Notes: a model not told the origin generated them from the letters alone. A DNA stretch of 64,000 bases from Bimuria novae-zelandiae CBS 107.79 (GCA_010015655.1 ML976657.1:203086-267085), one strand, 5' to 3'. Counted from the first letter of the stretch, positions 22,125-34,969 are shown. Program-made: numbers and translations.

Positions 22125-23091
22125 ATGAACCTTTATGACGCGGTGCAACAACGCAAGAAGCAAAAGAAGACCGACTCCAAGCAGGACGACGAGCTCCAAG
22201 CCCTGCGAAAGCGCATAGACGATGCAGAACAGCGGGCAAAAGACAAGGAGAACCAGCACGACGACTACGGGCGAAACTTCCAGCAAGCCTCAGCGCTTAT
22301 ACAAAGGCAGTATGACGAGGGATACGGGAGGCTGGGGAGTAGATTTGCTGTGGGTGACAGTAAGCTACATGGCTCCTGCCAAGGTTGACAATATGCTGAC
22401 GGTTGAAGCCATAACGGAGAACCAGCTCCAAAAGCAAATCATCCAGCTCCAGCAGACCGTCATCAACGTCCTGCAAGACGCCCTCTACAATGATCGACAA
22501 CTCACCCGCGCGGACATGGCCAAGCTAGCAGCTGCTTCCGATGCCGCCCGTGAAGGGTCCATCGATGCTCTTCGAGCACAGCAGCAGCGTCTCGCAGGCA
22601 TTGAGGATTCCCCTCGGCGAGACTCTCCTATGCGCGCTCTCCCTGCTCCCAAACGTGCCTCGACGGTTGTCGATGACGAACCGCTCTTTTGCCGCTACGC
22701 GCTGGGCCTACAGTTCAGACCATCGAAGCCCCTCGCAGGCGACTTTGCACCTGGCGGTGACTGCCGCTGTCCCGATTGCGACAGGCGTATCGACGCTACC
22801 GCGGACGACTTTTGGCAAATTGGCAAGAGGACTCCCATCGTGTACGGAGGGCAAGAAGTCACAGAAGCGCGCGAGTTCCACCTCGGCCAGCGGTTCGTCA
22901 TCAAGTGCCATACTCCGGATGGCACGTATGCTTGCGTGCTGTGCAGCAGGCATAGAGACAAAGATGCGGTTTGCCGGACGGTGGAAGCTCTCGTGAAACA
23001 CGTGGGCCGATTCCACGACGTTGAGGAGCTGGAGAGTGAGGTTGACCTCAAGGAAACGGTTCCTTTGGCACTGACTGCGCCTCCGCGATGA
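22125..23091 (+). CDS. Hypothetical coiled-coil protein with Cys/His motifs
   Basis: I do not recognise a named family. Exons 22125-22359 and 22409-23091, joined by a 49-bp phase-1 intron (GTAAGC...GAAG with branch GCTGAC), give 305 residues. The ATG has a good context (CACCACCATGA). Residues 1-75 are charged and predicted helical (QQRKKQKKTDSKQDDELQAL), followed by a Gln-rich helix (QKQIIQLQQTVINVLQDAL) and a C-terminal globular part with CRCPDC, CHTPDGTYACVLC and HVGRFH, which could bind one or two zinc ions. The unspliced frames are offset, so the intron is needed to link the two helical parts. Related uncharacterised proteins occur in Dothideomycetes as far as I recall. Function is unknown. 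Confidence 0.75.
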
Positions 23092-24860
23092 GATGGCATG
23101 ACTCTCAAGATTCGGAATTGCATAGCGTATTGTTTGCGATGCATTGCAACATTAGCGACGGCGTTGAGTTTTTTCCAGTCTCTATACCATTTCCTGTTCG
23201 TATCTGTACGACTTACGACTTTCGATTTGCCGGAAACCTGCAAGCAATATCACATATATAATCACCCAGCTCACTCGGTTTCAAAAATATATATGCAGCA
23301 GTTAGACAGGGCACTCCGTCTATTTGCAAGGGGGATTGCTTCTCCTTTTGTCACCCACCTGTCAGAAACTCTGGCTCGTTCTTCACCCCAGCTTGGTGCT
23401 CAAACCCGACTTGGTCTACACATGGGCCGTTGCAATCTGTCTTCGCGAACCGAAAGCCGAGAGCTAGTCGGGTCGGGGGCGCGGCACTGAAGACAAGCCG
23501 GTGCCGTGTGGATGACAAAGTACGAGTAACTCAGTGAAGATGCTGGGCTGAGCCCGAGGCGCAGAGTGGCCGGTGCGCGAAACAAGGATAGCGGTTGGCG
23601 TGGGAAACGCGGAAGCGAGGCGCGTGGGTTTCGTGAAACGCGCTCGACTCTGAGGCCGAAGAAATGGGCATGGGCAACATGCATTTCACGATGGCACAGA
23701 AAGAAGAGGCAAGCACGGCATCGATCTGCGCGTCTAGAATTGTGTTTCCCGTCCTTGGCCTAAGCATGGCTACCCAAACGAGTGCAGGGAGATGAAGATT
23801 GTCGGTCTTGGGTCTAGCCGCAAGGTTTGCAACGGTCAGCTTCAGAATCTGCGAGGCGGACGAGTGTCGCGGACGAAAATATGTGTCACGCTACATGCCA
23901 TGGCCCCCATCACATTGGCTGCTTACTCCCCTATTCTGAGAAATCTGTCAGAGAATTCTAGGATCATGCGTTACTATCGATAGGGAAATTGCAAAGACGA
24001 AAGCGAGATTGAGGTCGGGTAGTCGGAGGGTCGCGGAATGCCGGTTCCGAGCGCGTAGGAGGAGCGTGAGGGCGATTGGCTGCGCGATCCGCTGTTTGAA
24101 GAGGAAAGCGTTTCGTCGTGCGCACACGAGAGGCGCTGTTAAGCAGCCGTTGGGGGAGTGCGCGTTTCGTGTGGCTGAGGCGTGGGAAAGAAGCACTGAA
24201 GATGCGAGACATACGAAATGTACGCGAAAGTCGGTGAGGCTGAAAGATGGGGCCTGGATGCGCCGGCGCGCCGTGGGTGGTGGACGGCACGGCGCGGGCT
24301 GCATCTACTGATGTCATTCCTGGCAACGCTTGCAGACGGGAGATAGTGAGGCAGAATTGTTGTACTATTGTATCAAGAAAACAACAGCACATTCAGAGGG
24401 GTATAGGGCAGAGGCTGGGGTCAGACCAGATGCTGCGTGACCACCACCACCAGAGCGATTACTGCATCGGGACGGAGTCTGACTGATGCTGCTATCGCAC
24501 CCATGAGCATACGGGCATTAACGTGCATGCGGGCGCGTTGGAGGTCGTTGGCTCGCCGTCGCTGTGGCTAGCCACTCGCTCACTCGCTCGCGTGTGCGGT
24601 GGTGCCCTTGTTGGCCTGAGTCGTCCGTGCAAAGTCTAATTTGACCCATCCTAGTCGGCCTGAACAAGCCTCGCACTCATTGATATTCCGCCGCCTTCCG
24701 CGCACCGAGGCGCTTCCTCTTCTACTGCCCGACCGACTGCGTGCCCTCCTCCAACGCGTCCTCCACCCACGCCAGCAGCACCTCCAGCGCGCCCGCGAGT
24801 GTGTGTCCCGTTGCGCGCTCGCCTGTCCGCACTGTCCCCGTGCTCCTGACACGCACCACG
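23092..24860. other. Intergenic region upstream of aur1
   Basis: About 1.77 kb. Open frames on the minus strand (e.g. 23964-24392) are Arg/Pro/Ser-rich and look like chance frames in GC-rich DNA. The last 300 bp are C-rich with CT tracts, as in many fungal promoters and leaders. Nothing else can be supported. Confidence 0.55.
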
Positions 24861-26337
24861 ATGACGAACAAGAGCTACCTCGCCTTCCTCGACGAGGGCG
24901 CCCAGAAGCTCTCGCGAGCACACGTCCCGGGCCTGTCGGCGCTGCCCAGCTTCATCCCGCACCGCGTCCGCAGAAAATGGAGAGCCACCAAGTCGCGCAT
25001 GCGCAGCCGCCAGTCGCCCACGTCATCCATCGCCTCCCTTGAGACGTCCTTTTCGCCCGCCGACACGCTGCGCTCGCTGCGGACCCACCCGTGGAGCATA
25101 TACGACGGCCAGTACCTGATCCTGGCCATCGTCGCCATATTCTCTCTCTCCGTCAGCGAGGCACCGGGGCCGTTCGCGAAAACGTTTGCCGCGGCGCTGC
25201 TCATGGGCGGCCTAGTCCTACCCGTATCTCGACAGTTTCTCCTGCCATTTCTCCCCGCCCTGACATGGCTACTCCTATTCTCTAGCTGCAAGTACGTCGA
25301 CGCCGTGCTACATTGGCCCTGTTTCCCCTGTTCCGGCCTCGGTAGCACAGATGCTACCCATACACAGCCTGCTAACATTTCTTGCTAGGTACATTCCAGC
25401 CGACTACCGCCCCGCTATCTGGGTGCGAGTCCTGCCCGCGCTCGAAAACATCCTCTACGGCGCCAACCTGAGCAACATTCTCTCCGCCCACAAGCACACC
25501 ATGTTGGACATTCTGGCTTGGATACCCTACGGCGTCATCCACTACGTGTCGCCCGTCATTGTCAGCGGATGCATGTTCATCTGGGGCCCGCCCGGCACCG
25601 CGCCCATCTGGGCACGCGCCTTTGGCTACATGAACATGACGGCCGTCATCATCCAGATCATCTTCCCGTGCTCGCCGCCCTGGTACGAGAACACCTACGG
25701 GCTGGCACCTGCAAACTACTCCGTTCCTGGCGATGCGGCCGGTCTTAAGGCGATTGATGCGCTCCTCGGCGTCGATCTCTACACTTCAGGATTTCACGCC
25801 TCGCCTATGGTTTTTGGCGCTTTCCCGTCTCTGCACTCCGGCTGGGCCACCCTGGAAACGCTGTTTATGGGACACGTTTTCCCGAAGCTGTTCCCCGTCT
25901 ACGTCTTCTATACCATGTGGCTGTGGTGGTCGACCATGTACTTTTCTCACCACTACGCCGTCGACCTCGTAGCTGGCAGTTTGCGTAAGTTTGATCGACC
26001 ATACCAAAGTCGCATTCGCTAACTGTTTCTAGTCGCCGGTATTGCATACTTCTGGGCTCGTGCCAAGTTCCTGCCTCGCGTGCAACCCGACAAGGAGTTC
26101 CGCTGGGACTACGACTACGTCGAGATTGGCGATCCGCAAGACACCACCTACACCATGTTGGACATCTACGAAGAATTCCACCCGCTGTCGGACTCCGACG
26201 ACTGGGCGAGCGGATCCTCATCCTCCTACTCGACCGGCGGCCGCAGCCCCTCTGCTGGCTCACGATCACCCATCGACGATGCGCAAAGCCTCTGGGACGG
26301 CGACACGGTCGCATCCGATTCCGAGACCCTGCGGTAG
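24861..26337 (+). CDS. aur1: Inositol phosphorylceramide synthase Aur1
   Basis: Exons 24861-25291, 25389-25984 and 26033-26337 (introns 97 and 48 bp, GTACGT and GTAAGT donors) encode 443 residues. Aur1 is an essential Golgi enzyme that transfers phosphoinositol from phosphatidylinositol to phytoceramide, and is the target of aureobasidin A. The lipid-phosphatase-like catalytic motifs are present: FGAFPSLHSGWATLE near residue 287 and FSHHYAVDLVAG near 329. The N-terminal cytosolic part contains RRKWRATKSRMRSR, followed by several membrane segments (ILAIVAIFSLSV, FLPALTWLLLFSS, VFYTMWLWWSTM). Splice one restores the conserved CKYIPADYRPAI. The Ser/Asp-rich tail (SDSDDWASGSSSSYSTGG) is a cytosolic C-terminus typical of filamentous fungi. 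Confidence 0.95.
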
Positions 26338-27473
26338 CCCTCCACACCCGCAATACTTCATCCCTAAGATCGCCCCATTTTCACCTATTCTTGGTGACGG
26401 CCTGCCACGACTTATGCATCGGAAAAGGAGTTTGATTTTCAGCATTTTCATCATCAGCGCAAACGCACATTTACCGGTTTCACGAAATTCTTCATTGATT
26501 ACTGCATTACAAGAGAGAGCATGTTGCGTTGGAGGCGCCGGGCTCGCAGCATGCATTTTTAGATTCGTAGCGCCTTGTTTATATAGGCTGTTGGGTCGGA
26601 TTGTTTTGATACCCTCTCGGTCGCTTCCGGTTACTTACGAGTACCGCTGTACTACTACGTTCGCTCGAGCACTCGGCCGCGCTTCTGTTTAAGCGGCTGG
26701 GGACCTGCAACAGGGAGGATTTTCCACCATGGAAGGATTGGGCTTGGAATGGATGGGGGTGTATGAAGGAATCAGCGCTACCTAAGGACGGTACGGCGCT
26801 GGAGATAATCATCACTAGAGTAATGCTTAATGGAACGGATGAACGGCAACGCCATACCTGGTGCTGTGGGGTGATCTGAAGTTGGCTGCATAGATGACTG
26901 AGCTTCCCTGTATGTGTATTCAGTGTAAAATTGAATTATAAATGCGTCAATTGACCATTACTAACCCGGTTGAGGAACATCAGCAATACATGCACACCCT
27001 CTCCATGCAAGTTCGACAGCAGTCTCTTGCGTGGACGCCAAGGTACGCTTGCACGATCTCAACTGCCGAAGAAGGGGACAATACCATAGCGCCGCCGTCC
27101 CCCGCTTCAAAGACGAAGCGCGAGGTCCTCGGTGGAATTCGCGGAACTCTTCCGCGGTCCGGACGCAGAAGTTTAGGTAAGAGGCGTTGGTGATGGAACC
27201 TCCCACTCGACCTACCGAGATCTAAAAAACCCGTATCTTCGCATCCGAATTGGCTGGAGAGAACTTACAACCAACTTCTAGGCGGAGAGGAAGCAGTCTT
27301 TCACTAGGGTATGCTTTTGCGTTCATCTGAGACTTGATCGAGCAATAGCGTGAAGTGGGAATATAGAATATGTTCAGTGTAACAAAGGAGGCGTGTCATC
27401 GATGTGTGATGGGAGCGACCGTGCAAGTAGGTACAAGAAATGAGCGTCCGTCTGACCCATGCGCGCGCGTCCA
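26338..27473. other. Intergenic region between convergent aur1 and the GH81 gene
   Basis: This is the shared 3' flank of two converging genes. No gene, repeat or RNA is recognisable. Short frames at 26942-27206 on both strands have no family resemblance. Confidence 0.6.
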
Positions 27474-30304
27474 TCATAGCTTTCGCTTTCTGTCGTACCC
27501 CCACGCCCACTCTGCATCGTTTGCGTCTTCTACTCCGTCTTCTTCTTGAGAATTGGTGTCGGCGTCTTCGTCCCATTCCCATTCCCACTCATCATCTGAG
27601 TCCCTGCCCTCGACGTCCGACGCCTCACTATCGTCGTCTGGTCCAGGCTCTACATCTACATCTTCACCACCAACCGGAGCGGCCTCTGCTACGGAAGCAG
27701 CCTCCACCGGCTCATTCTGTGCCGTGTCCACAGCAGTCTCAGTCGCGTTCGCCACAGCCGATCCCCCGCTTCCAGCCATAGCCGCCGCGTACGCCAGATA
27801 AAACGTCCGACTCGCGCCCCCATCCAGCAGACTCATATCAAAGTCCGGTCCCGCAAAAAACTCCAGCGCTGCAAACGGATCAATCAAAATCTGGTTCGCG
27901 TACAAGATCCCCTTCCACCCACCGACCGCCTGATCAGCCCGCCCATCGCTAAAGTACATATCCCACTCCTCTTGCACGAACTTCCTCGAGCGGGTATACG
28001 CCGACGACGGATTCAACGGAATCATGTGGATGCCCTGGATCATCTCGATGTTCCTGCCAAAGTACGTCGTGTGATCGACCTTGTTCTCGAACAAGATGCC
28101 CGTGACCTTGTTGGGCAGGAACTGCGAGGGCTGGACCTGGTTGTCCGACTCGAGCAGGAAGTAGTTGCGCAGGGAGCGCTTCTGGCACGCAAGCTGCAGG
28201 TTGGCGCGGCCCTCCATGTAGGGGTCGCCGAGGGCCCGGCCCCACATCTTCAGCGCGTATGTGGCGTATGTGTCTTCGGAGGTGGATTCTTGGTCTTTGC
28301 CGTCGCCTGAGTCGGCGAGGCCCTTGGCCCACGAGTGGCACATGTACCAGTCGAAAGAGCGCTGGAAGGGGAAGTACGGGTCTGTGGCGCTGGGGTTGGC
28401 GAAGTCGCGGACGAGCAGGTTGACCCAGGCTTTGTTGGAGCCTTGGTCGAGCCAGGAGGGGTCCAGGTGGCCTATTACGGCTGCCGTGTAGACGAAGTAT
28501 CCGTAGTGGAAGTGATGGTCGTTGTACAGCGTGTTTCCGAAATCTTGACCGAGATCGCCGCCGTAGGAAGCAGACGACACGACACCTTTCCATACTTGGT
28601 CGTAGACGAGGGGGACAACCTGTTTGTTTTCGACGAAAGTGTTGAAGGCCTCCTTCAGCTTCACAAGACCAGCAGCGGCGAGCTCGGTGTCTTTACCCAG
28701 AGTCTGCACCGTGTATATGATGCCGGCGAACTTGGCAAGGCCTTTGCCGCTGTAGTACATGCTGTCGAGGTTCGTTTGGCTAGTAAAATTCTCGCCCAGC
28801 TCGACTGCACCAGAGTTCTGAACCATGACGCGGAACTCTGCAGCAAGATTGGTATTTTCGCTTCCGCTGTTTCCACCGTTCTGATCAGGGACCCACGGGG
28901 CAAATCCAAGGGAGGAGGGGAGTTCAGGCTCAATCATGGTAATCTTGTCAGCAACAACGGCCTTGGCATATCCTTTTGTCGTCGTGACAAGCTCCATGTC
29001 AGTCAAAGCATCCTTGGACGCTTGGTCAAAAGACTCTACTTGGTGTGGGAGAGCGAACATGAGCAAAGTCTGGTTTTGTACGCCGCTCTTGCCCCAGGCG
29101 AGCGTATAGCTGCCGAATGCATCGTCCACGGTGCCAGAGATTGTAGCGTTTGTTGCAAACGCACCTGACGTGGAATCGTAGAGTTGCTCCCCCAATCCAT
29201 CTGCTGGGTTCTTGGCAATCTGTATGGAGCCAGTGAATCCATCCGGTCCCTCAATGAGGTGATTGTTGATCAAAGTAAATGGAGGTGCGCCCAGCGAGCC
29301 AACCGGTGTCGCGTAAAGAAGCCAGTGCGAGTCATCTTCGAGCGTAATCCGGTACTTGTATGTGACACCATTCAGTTGCTCCACATAGTCAAGTGTACGG
29401 AAGAACACGCCCGAACTTAGTTGCGGCTTTGCGACATTATATAAGGCGGTGACGAAGCCCATTCCTTGCACAAGAGGGAACGAGATGACGGGATCGGCGT
29501 TGACCGACGGAGCTAGATTAGCATAGACAGAGAATGCCGTCAAATATTCCGTGGACAGAACAGTGTCAGTACCCAGTTCCTTCGCCGACATGGCAATGTG
29601 CTGGATGCCAATCGGTGCGATCCAATATCGCGGTGGTGTCTGCCCATCAGGACCCCAAGCCAACTGCGATCGCTCGATGTGGCTCACCGACATGCCCCAG
29701 GTGTCGCCAGTTCCCTTAGCCCATACTAGCGAATATGGATGGGTCCATACCGGGTAGTTCTGGTTTGCTAGAAATAGGTTCGCGTAAAACTTGTTCGTGT
29801 AGATTGGGACATCACCATCAACGATGTTGACCTTTCTTATGGGGTGATCGTTGCGGGAAGAGATCTGCTGCAGCGGTGCATCTGTAGCCATAGGCACAAA
29901 TACGTTCCCTTCGACATCGTTCAACGGCTCAGTAGGACCGGGATGTAGAGTTTCGTCAATCGGAGCAAGAGTATTAGACGGTCCTTCACTCAGGGTCTTG
30001 ATCGGATCGGGAGTGAAACCTGGATCTGGCAAGCCCGTCTGGATGATCTGCGAAAGTGTTAGTGCAAGAGACCATGCAAGCACCAGACATCTGAACCTAC
30101 ACCTGTTATCGTGGGCGACTCTGTCACGCTCGCCGACTGCAAGGTGGATATGACCGTGCTGTAGCTCGTCGTAACGTCAATGTCTGTTGAGAGAGTAATG
30201 GCACGCTCGTCGAGGTTTCGCACGTTGTGTGGTAGCCCGGGTGCAGGAAAGCCGTTGGTGAGCATGCTCTGGGCCACAGCCAGCAGGAAAGCCAGCTTTG
30301 CCAT
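27474..30304 (-). CDS. Endo-1,3-beta-glucanase, GH81 (Eng1-like), secreted
   Basis: Exons 30304-30101 and 30047-27474 with a 53-bp phase-0 intron (GTAGGT...CGCAG, branch CACTAAC) give 925 residues. GH81 enzymes cut beta-1,3-glucan internally and act in septum splitting, autolysis and wall remodelling. A signal peptide is visible (MAKLAFLLAVAQSMLTNG). The GH81 domain covers most of the protein: IYTNKFYANLFLANQNYPVW, YNDHHFHYGYFVYTAAVIG near 577, and the catalytic segment DGKDQESTSED near 650 with its Glu residues. The C-terminal 60 residues are unusual, strongly acidic with a Glu-Trp run (EWEWEWDED) and a basic end. An upstream GT donor (4 bp earlier) was rejected because it breaks the frame. 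Confidence 0.93.
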
Positions 30305-31775
30305 CTCGAACGAAGAAAGAAAATGAAGGAGCGACTTGGTAGAACTAACTGACGAATGACAGCAACGGCTGGTCAAGGAACGGACGCGGTCGGAAACAAC
30401 AAATGTTTAAGCCTAATAAGAGCGGAATGCTCGTGTAATTGTGAAGAATGAAGCGCAGCTCCACGTAGAAAATGTCATTGTCCCAGCGTCATACACATAT
30501 ATAATAGTCCGAGATTAATGAATGATTCCAGACGTGGGGAATTGTTTCTTGTGCTAAAAGCTAGAAATGTCTCGTTTTGGGCAGGTCAGTGGACGCATCC
30601 ATGGTGAACCAAAGTGGTGTGGTAAGAAGTAGACCCTTTACCACGGACGTATTAACCCAAAATGATCGTCGATATGCAGGTACCGTTCCACCTGTCGCAC
30701 GGGGACGCATCTTGGGACCTGGCCTGGTGATACAAAACGGCCAGGATGCCTTACATCCGTCTCTCAGGCATAGCTTGTGATACCAAGCTGCTCCTCCCGA
30801 TGATCCGATAGGTCAAATATCGAGTAGACATATGTCAAGGTCACAAAGCGGCAAGCTTTATAATCCGAGGGCCTGTGGAACGCAAACCTTCCAGAAGGTG
30901 CCTGTGGAGAGTCAGTGTACAGCATGCGAGTAGTACCGGTAACCACTGCAATCCATGATGAAGACCGCGGAGGCTAGTCTAGTGCCCATATGGGAATAAT
31001 AAGTTTTGGGTCCAATCGCAAACCTCTGACCGATGCTCATGTGGCAACATCAGCCAGTGGCATATTAGCCCTACAACTGTAATGAAAGATGCCACCTCCG
31101 AGGTAAGCTCTTATGACTCTAGCATACGGCGGTTCCGCATGCTTTGGAGGCGCGGTCGACTTTCGAGCGGTACTTTGAACATAGTGTACTCGAACAGGAA
31201 GGAGGCATGGTTACGTCAAAACGCCGAAGGGATTTTCGTCTCCGCACAGTGCCCACGGGATCTGCGATCTCTGCGTTCGCAGGTCACTTTCTTTTCTAGG
31301 TCATTCTCAAATCGATCTTTCGTAAAGTTTTTTGCGTTCGTGCAGCAGTCCGGGACTGTCGGTCATTGCACGCTGTCAGGTGCTTCCCCTCCTGAAGCTC
31401 TTACTTGACCATTTGGCAGTGGGTACCATACCTGGCTTCATGCAGCGTTGGACCGGCGGCAGGCAGGCAGCTTGATTGATGTTTGAGACTGTTCACGCGA
31501 TCATCCTGCGCCTAACGCGAGAGGTGGTTATGGCATCGCGTTGGGAATGAAGAGATGAGGTTGCAACGAACCAAGTTTGTCGTAAACGCTAGTGGGCACG
31601 AGATGTTACACCCGACATATGCTAGCACTCTGGCTAATCATATTCAAGCACATATTGAAACCGGGGTGCGTCTTTTCACCAAAGGGGCAAGGCTGCATCC
31701 ACATGTGTGCCGAGGCGGCCTTCAACGATACGCTCCTCGTGCGAGCTTGTCATCGTGGTCATAGTTGATTACGAC
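30305..31775. other. Intergenic region upstream of the GH81 gene
   Basis: It holds the GH81 promoter (minus strand) and about 1.2 kb more with no recognisable gene on either strand. A plus-strand 108-codon frame at 31082-31408 resembles no family. Confidence 0.55.
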
Positions 31776-31997
31776 GAGCTCGTTTTTAGTGAGTCATACG
31801 CCAAGGTATTTCTATCTAACAGCACCACACCACAACTCTTTAAAATGATAATAAAAATATTAAATATATAGAAAAATAGCTCTAACCTGTCTCTTTTACC
31901 TCCTAGACTGTTATAAGTTATCATTAAAGATTATGGTTGTGGTGCAGCACTGTCACCTCGATGATACCTTGGCGTATGACTGACTAAAAACGAGCTC
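31776..31997. mobile_element. 222-bp MITE with 34-bp inverted ends
   Basis: The ends 31776-31809 and 31964-31997 are inverted copies with one mismatch; the left reads GAGCTCGTTTTTAGTGAGTC and continues through CATACGCCAAGGTAT. Sub-terminal similarity extends inwards (ACAGCACCACACCACAAC against its inverted partner), so the total inverted region is near 70 bp. The core is AT-rich and codes for nothing. CGAGCTC occurs at both outer edges, so part of the apparent end may instead be a 7-bp target duplication. Non-autonomous; family not known to me. Confidence 0.85.
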
Positions 31998-32164
31998 CTC
32001 GTACGATCGCATACGATTGCTGCAGAGACCAGGATTGTAATTTCATGCCACGAAAGCGAATGGGAGATTCTACAATCGCAGCGGCACTAGTTCAAGAGCT
32101 TACGTCAAACATGACATTTACATTGTCGATTTGACGACTAATACTACAGATGTACTATCCACCC

Positions 32165-34969
32165 TCATCTTCCACCCAAAGTCCTATCCAAATTGAATGC
32201 CGCAGAGATCAACGCCAGATGACTAAATGCTTGAGGCGTATTACCCAGCTGTTCGCCTGATCGAGCAATCTCCTCTGAAAACATGTGAAGATGATTACCA
32301 AAACTCAATATGTTCTCGAAGATGGTGACGGCTTGGGGAAGATACTTGCTTTCGTAGGTGCCAGCCTGCACATAGTGTTATTAGCGCGTGCTTCTTCGGC
32401 ATTATACATAGAATACTTACCCTAGTCAAAGCCTCCACAAGCCAGAATGTACACATGCTGAAGGCTCCTTCGTGGCCGCCAACGCCTACCAATGGGGTTA
32501 GCAAGCCAAGTACGTGGCAAAACGAAGCAACGAGGCAGCCCAGTCCTCGGTTCCCACGCCAACAGCTAGCCGTTTTTGTGCAACGGATCCAAGTGAGGCG
32601 TTGAGACACTGGCTACACCCGGCGCTTGAATCGCCATTTACTCTCAATCTTCCACTTACCATCGTCAGATTTGGTAGAATTGTATCTGTACACGAGCCCG
32701 GTACTCGTGAGGCCGCCTTTTTCCGGAGGCTTCAGAATGCGGTCCAGCGTCCCCAAGAACCTCGGATCGCTAGGGGACACGAAGAAGACTAGCGGGGCAA
32801 TGAGAACAGCAGAATCGAGCATGTCCTTGTTCCCATAGCTTTGAATGAAGGCTCCCAGTTCATGGTTATATCCTTTGTCCATTACCTCCTCCATAATCTC
32901 ATCACGAACCTGGATGCACCCTGTCAACGCTGCCTTGAGCGACACGAATTTCACCAAAACTCGCTCTGAGCCATTCCAAGCGGCGCGGACACGGGAAACA
33001 ACTCTTGTCGGCCAAACGAAGAGCGCGGTCGACGGCTATCCAGAGCATGATTTTCGAGTACACAAAGTTCTGCTTCTGGTTACGAACTTCCCAAATAGAC
33101 ATGTCTTTCTCCTTCCAAATTTGGCAAACATAGTCGGTAATTTCGCGCACGGAAAGCCACTGATCGTAAGAGGTAGGCTTCCCAAATTTGTTGGCAAGAT
33201 AGATGCCGTCCATCAGCTCGCCGTATATGTCAAGCTAGATATGGTCCGCTGCTCCATTGCTAATTCGGACAGGTTTGCTTGCACGATAACCCTCGAAGTG
33301 CATGAGCTCTATCTCGGGTATATCTGTCTCTCCTCGGATGGTGAACATGATGGGAAGAGCTCCTTTCTTGGCCTTCGCTTCGGCTATTTGCTGGAAGATG
33401 AAGCTTGTGTATGCTTCAGCCTCGTGCATGAAACCCATGCGTAGAAGAATGTATATGGTAAACGAAGAATCGCGGACCCAGGAATAACTGTCAAATAGGT
33501 TAGCAGGGCGTCGCAGCTGCCAGTGTTGTGTCACTCACCGATAGTCCCAGTTTCGTGCGCCTAGCGATTGGTCAGCTCTAACACATGAAATGGTGCCGAA
33601 TGAGACCCAAAGAGTCTAAAGTTCTGGAACACAATGTCGTTCTTACCTCCGAAATCTTCCGGCAATGAAAAGGTCGGTGCGGCAACTATGGCCCCGGTAG
33701 GTTCAAATGTTAACAACTTCAGAATGAACAAGCTCCTTATCACAACATCTTCCCAACGTCCTTTGTATTTGCTCTGGGATATCCAACGGTACCAGTATTT
33801 GTGCGTCTCCTTCTGCACCTCGTTGATCGTGGGTGTTGTGATAACTGCCGGATCTTGGTCGTCATAGTCACGGAGAACAAACGAAACAGATTGCCCTTCC
33901 AGAAGACGGAACCGCGCTGTGACACCATCTCCCAGATGACTTGTGCTTGGTGTTTTCTGGAAAACAACGACAGGGCTCTCTTGTTCTCCGACACTGTCCC
34001 CTTCATCGACTGTAGCGGTGAGATGCAAGGACAATTTCTCGGATCTGAAAATTGCGTCTTGACCACCGATCTCAGTGGTATGCTTATCTTATCCATAGTC
34101 TTCCGTGGTTAATCAATGCACCCACGACCATCCAGGTGCTACTCACTGAACGCCGGAAATAGCTCGAGCTCGACATCAGCCTCGCCCCTCATGCATTCGA
34201 CACGACGGACTAACCACTTTTTCAAATCTGGACGCTCGTCGCTCGTGTTGCACATTTCCCCCCGCTGTTTGCCGTGGACGACTTTGCCATGGTAAGCTGC
34301 GTCGTTGACTTTGTTGTTCGGTCGAGGGAAGAAGTTCACGACATTCATCACTCCATCTTCGTTCAAGTGCCGCGTCTCGAGCAGATTACTTGTTGGCAGG
34401 TAATGTTGCTTGGTTGTGCAAAGCTGTCCTGCTGCAGGACCGATCGAGAAGTGCCCGCCTTTGTCTTTATCTGTTACGGTATGATTCCATCAGTTTCGAT
34501 TCTATCAGGTTCCATGCCTAGACTCTTGGTTGGATCCAACGTATATATATGTAGGTTATTTCTACCATAGAGGAATCAACGCAGCTCTTCTACTCTCACA
34601 TTATCTAACATTCGAGCGAACACGGAGGGAGAGTCGAAGTCAGGCATGCAGTGTGTCAATTTGGGCATTCATAGCAGTAAACCTATTAACATACCAGCAC
34701 ATGAAGTCTATACCCTAAGAGTATATGCCATCAACTGGGTTAATTCGTAAAGAATGTATTAATATGTGGTATGTACTTACTCCATCTGTGGCAACCAGCG
34801 CGCAAGTGCGCATATTGCCAATCAAACCATAGTCTTCGACCTTGTAGAGTAAGAATTGAGCTCTCTCGGATACTTGACTGCGGAGACGAACTGGCATGTA
34901 TCCGGTTCCGGAACGTACGGAAGGCCTATCGCCTCCTGTGCTGCTTGGACCTTGACGCATACCGGCCAT
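32165..34969 (-). pseudogene. GH15-type (glucoamylase/trehalase-like) glycosidase, degraded
   Basis: The frame can be followed through at least seven short introns. N-terminal VEDYGLIGNMRTCALVATDG; a 20-nt exon 34695-34714 (GIDFMCW); DFDSPSVFARMLD; GGHFSIGPAAG; FEPTGAIVAAPTFSLPEDFG; GG-ARNWDYR-YSWVRDSSF across two good introns; [50 protein letters not shown]; and a C-terminus GVGGHEGAFSMCTFWLVEAL to [14 protein letters not shown]. Lesions are an in-frame TAA at 34089-34091 (exon starting 34099), an in-frame TAG at 33235-33237 where the family has Gln, and an intron end of CAT instead of CAG at 34646-34648. The exon 3/4 and WLRA/VRDE junctions also fail to phase. No signal peptide, as in intracellular fungal GH15 proteins of this type. 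Confidence 0.85.

Noticed and set aside
23964..24392. 142-codon minus-strand frame
   Set aside because: Arg/Pro/Ser-rich chance frame in GC-rich DNA, with a second-strand frame over the same bases and no homology recognised.
22125..31775. Secondary-metabolite or effector cluster
   Set aside because: The genes are unrelated housekeeping and wall functions (aur1, GH81, hypothetical), with no synthase, P450, transporter or regulator set.
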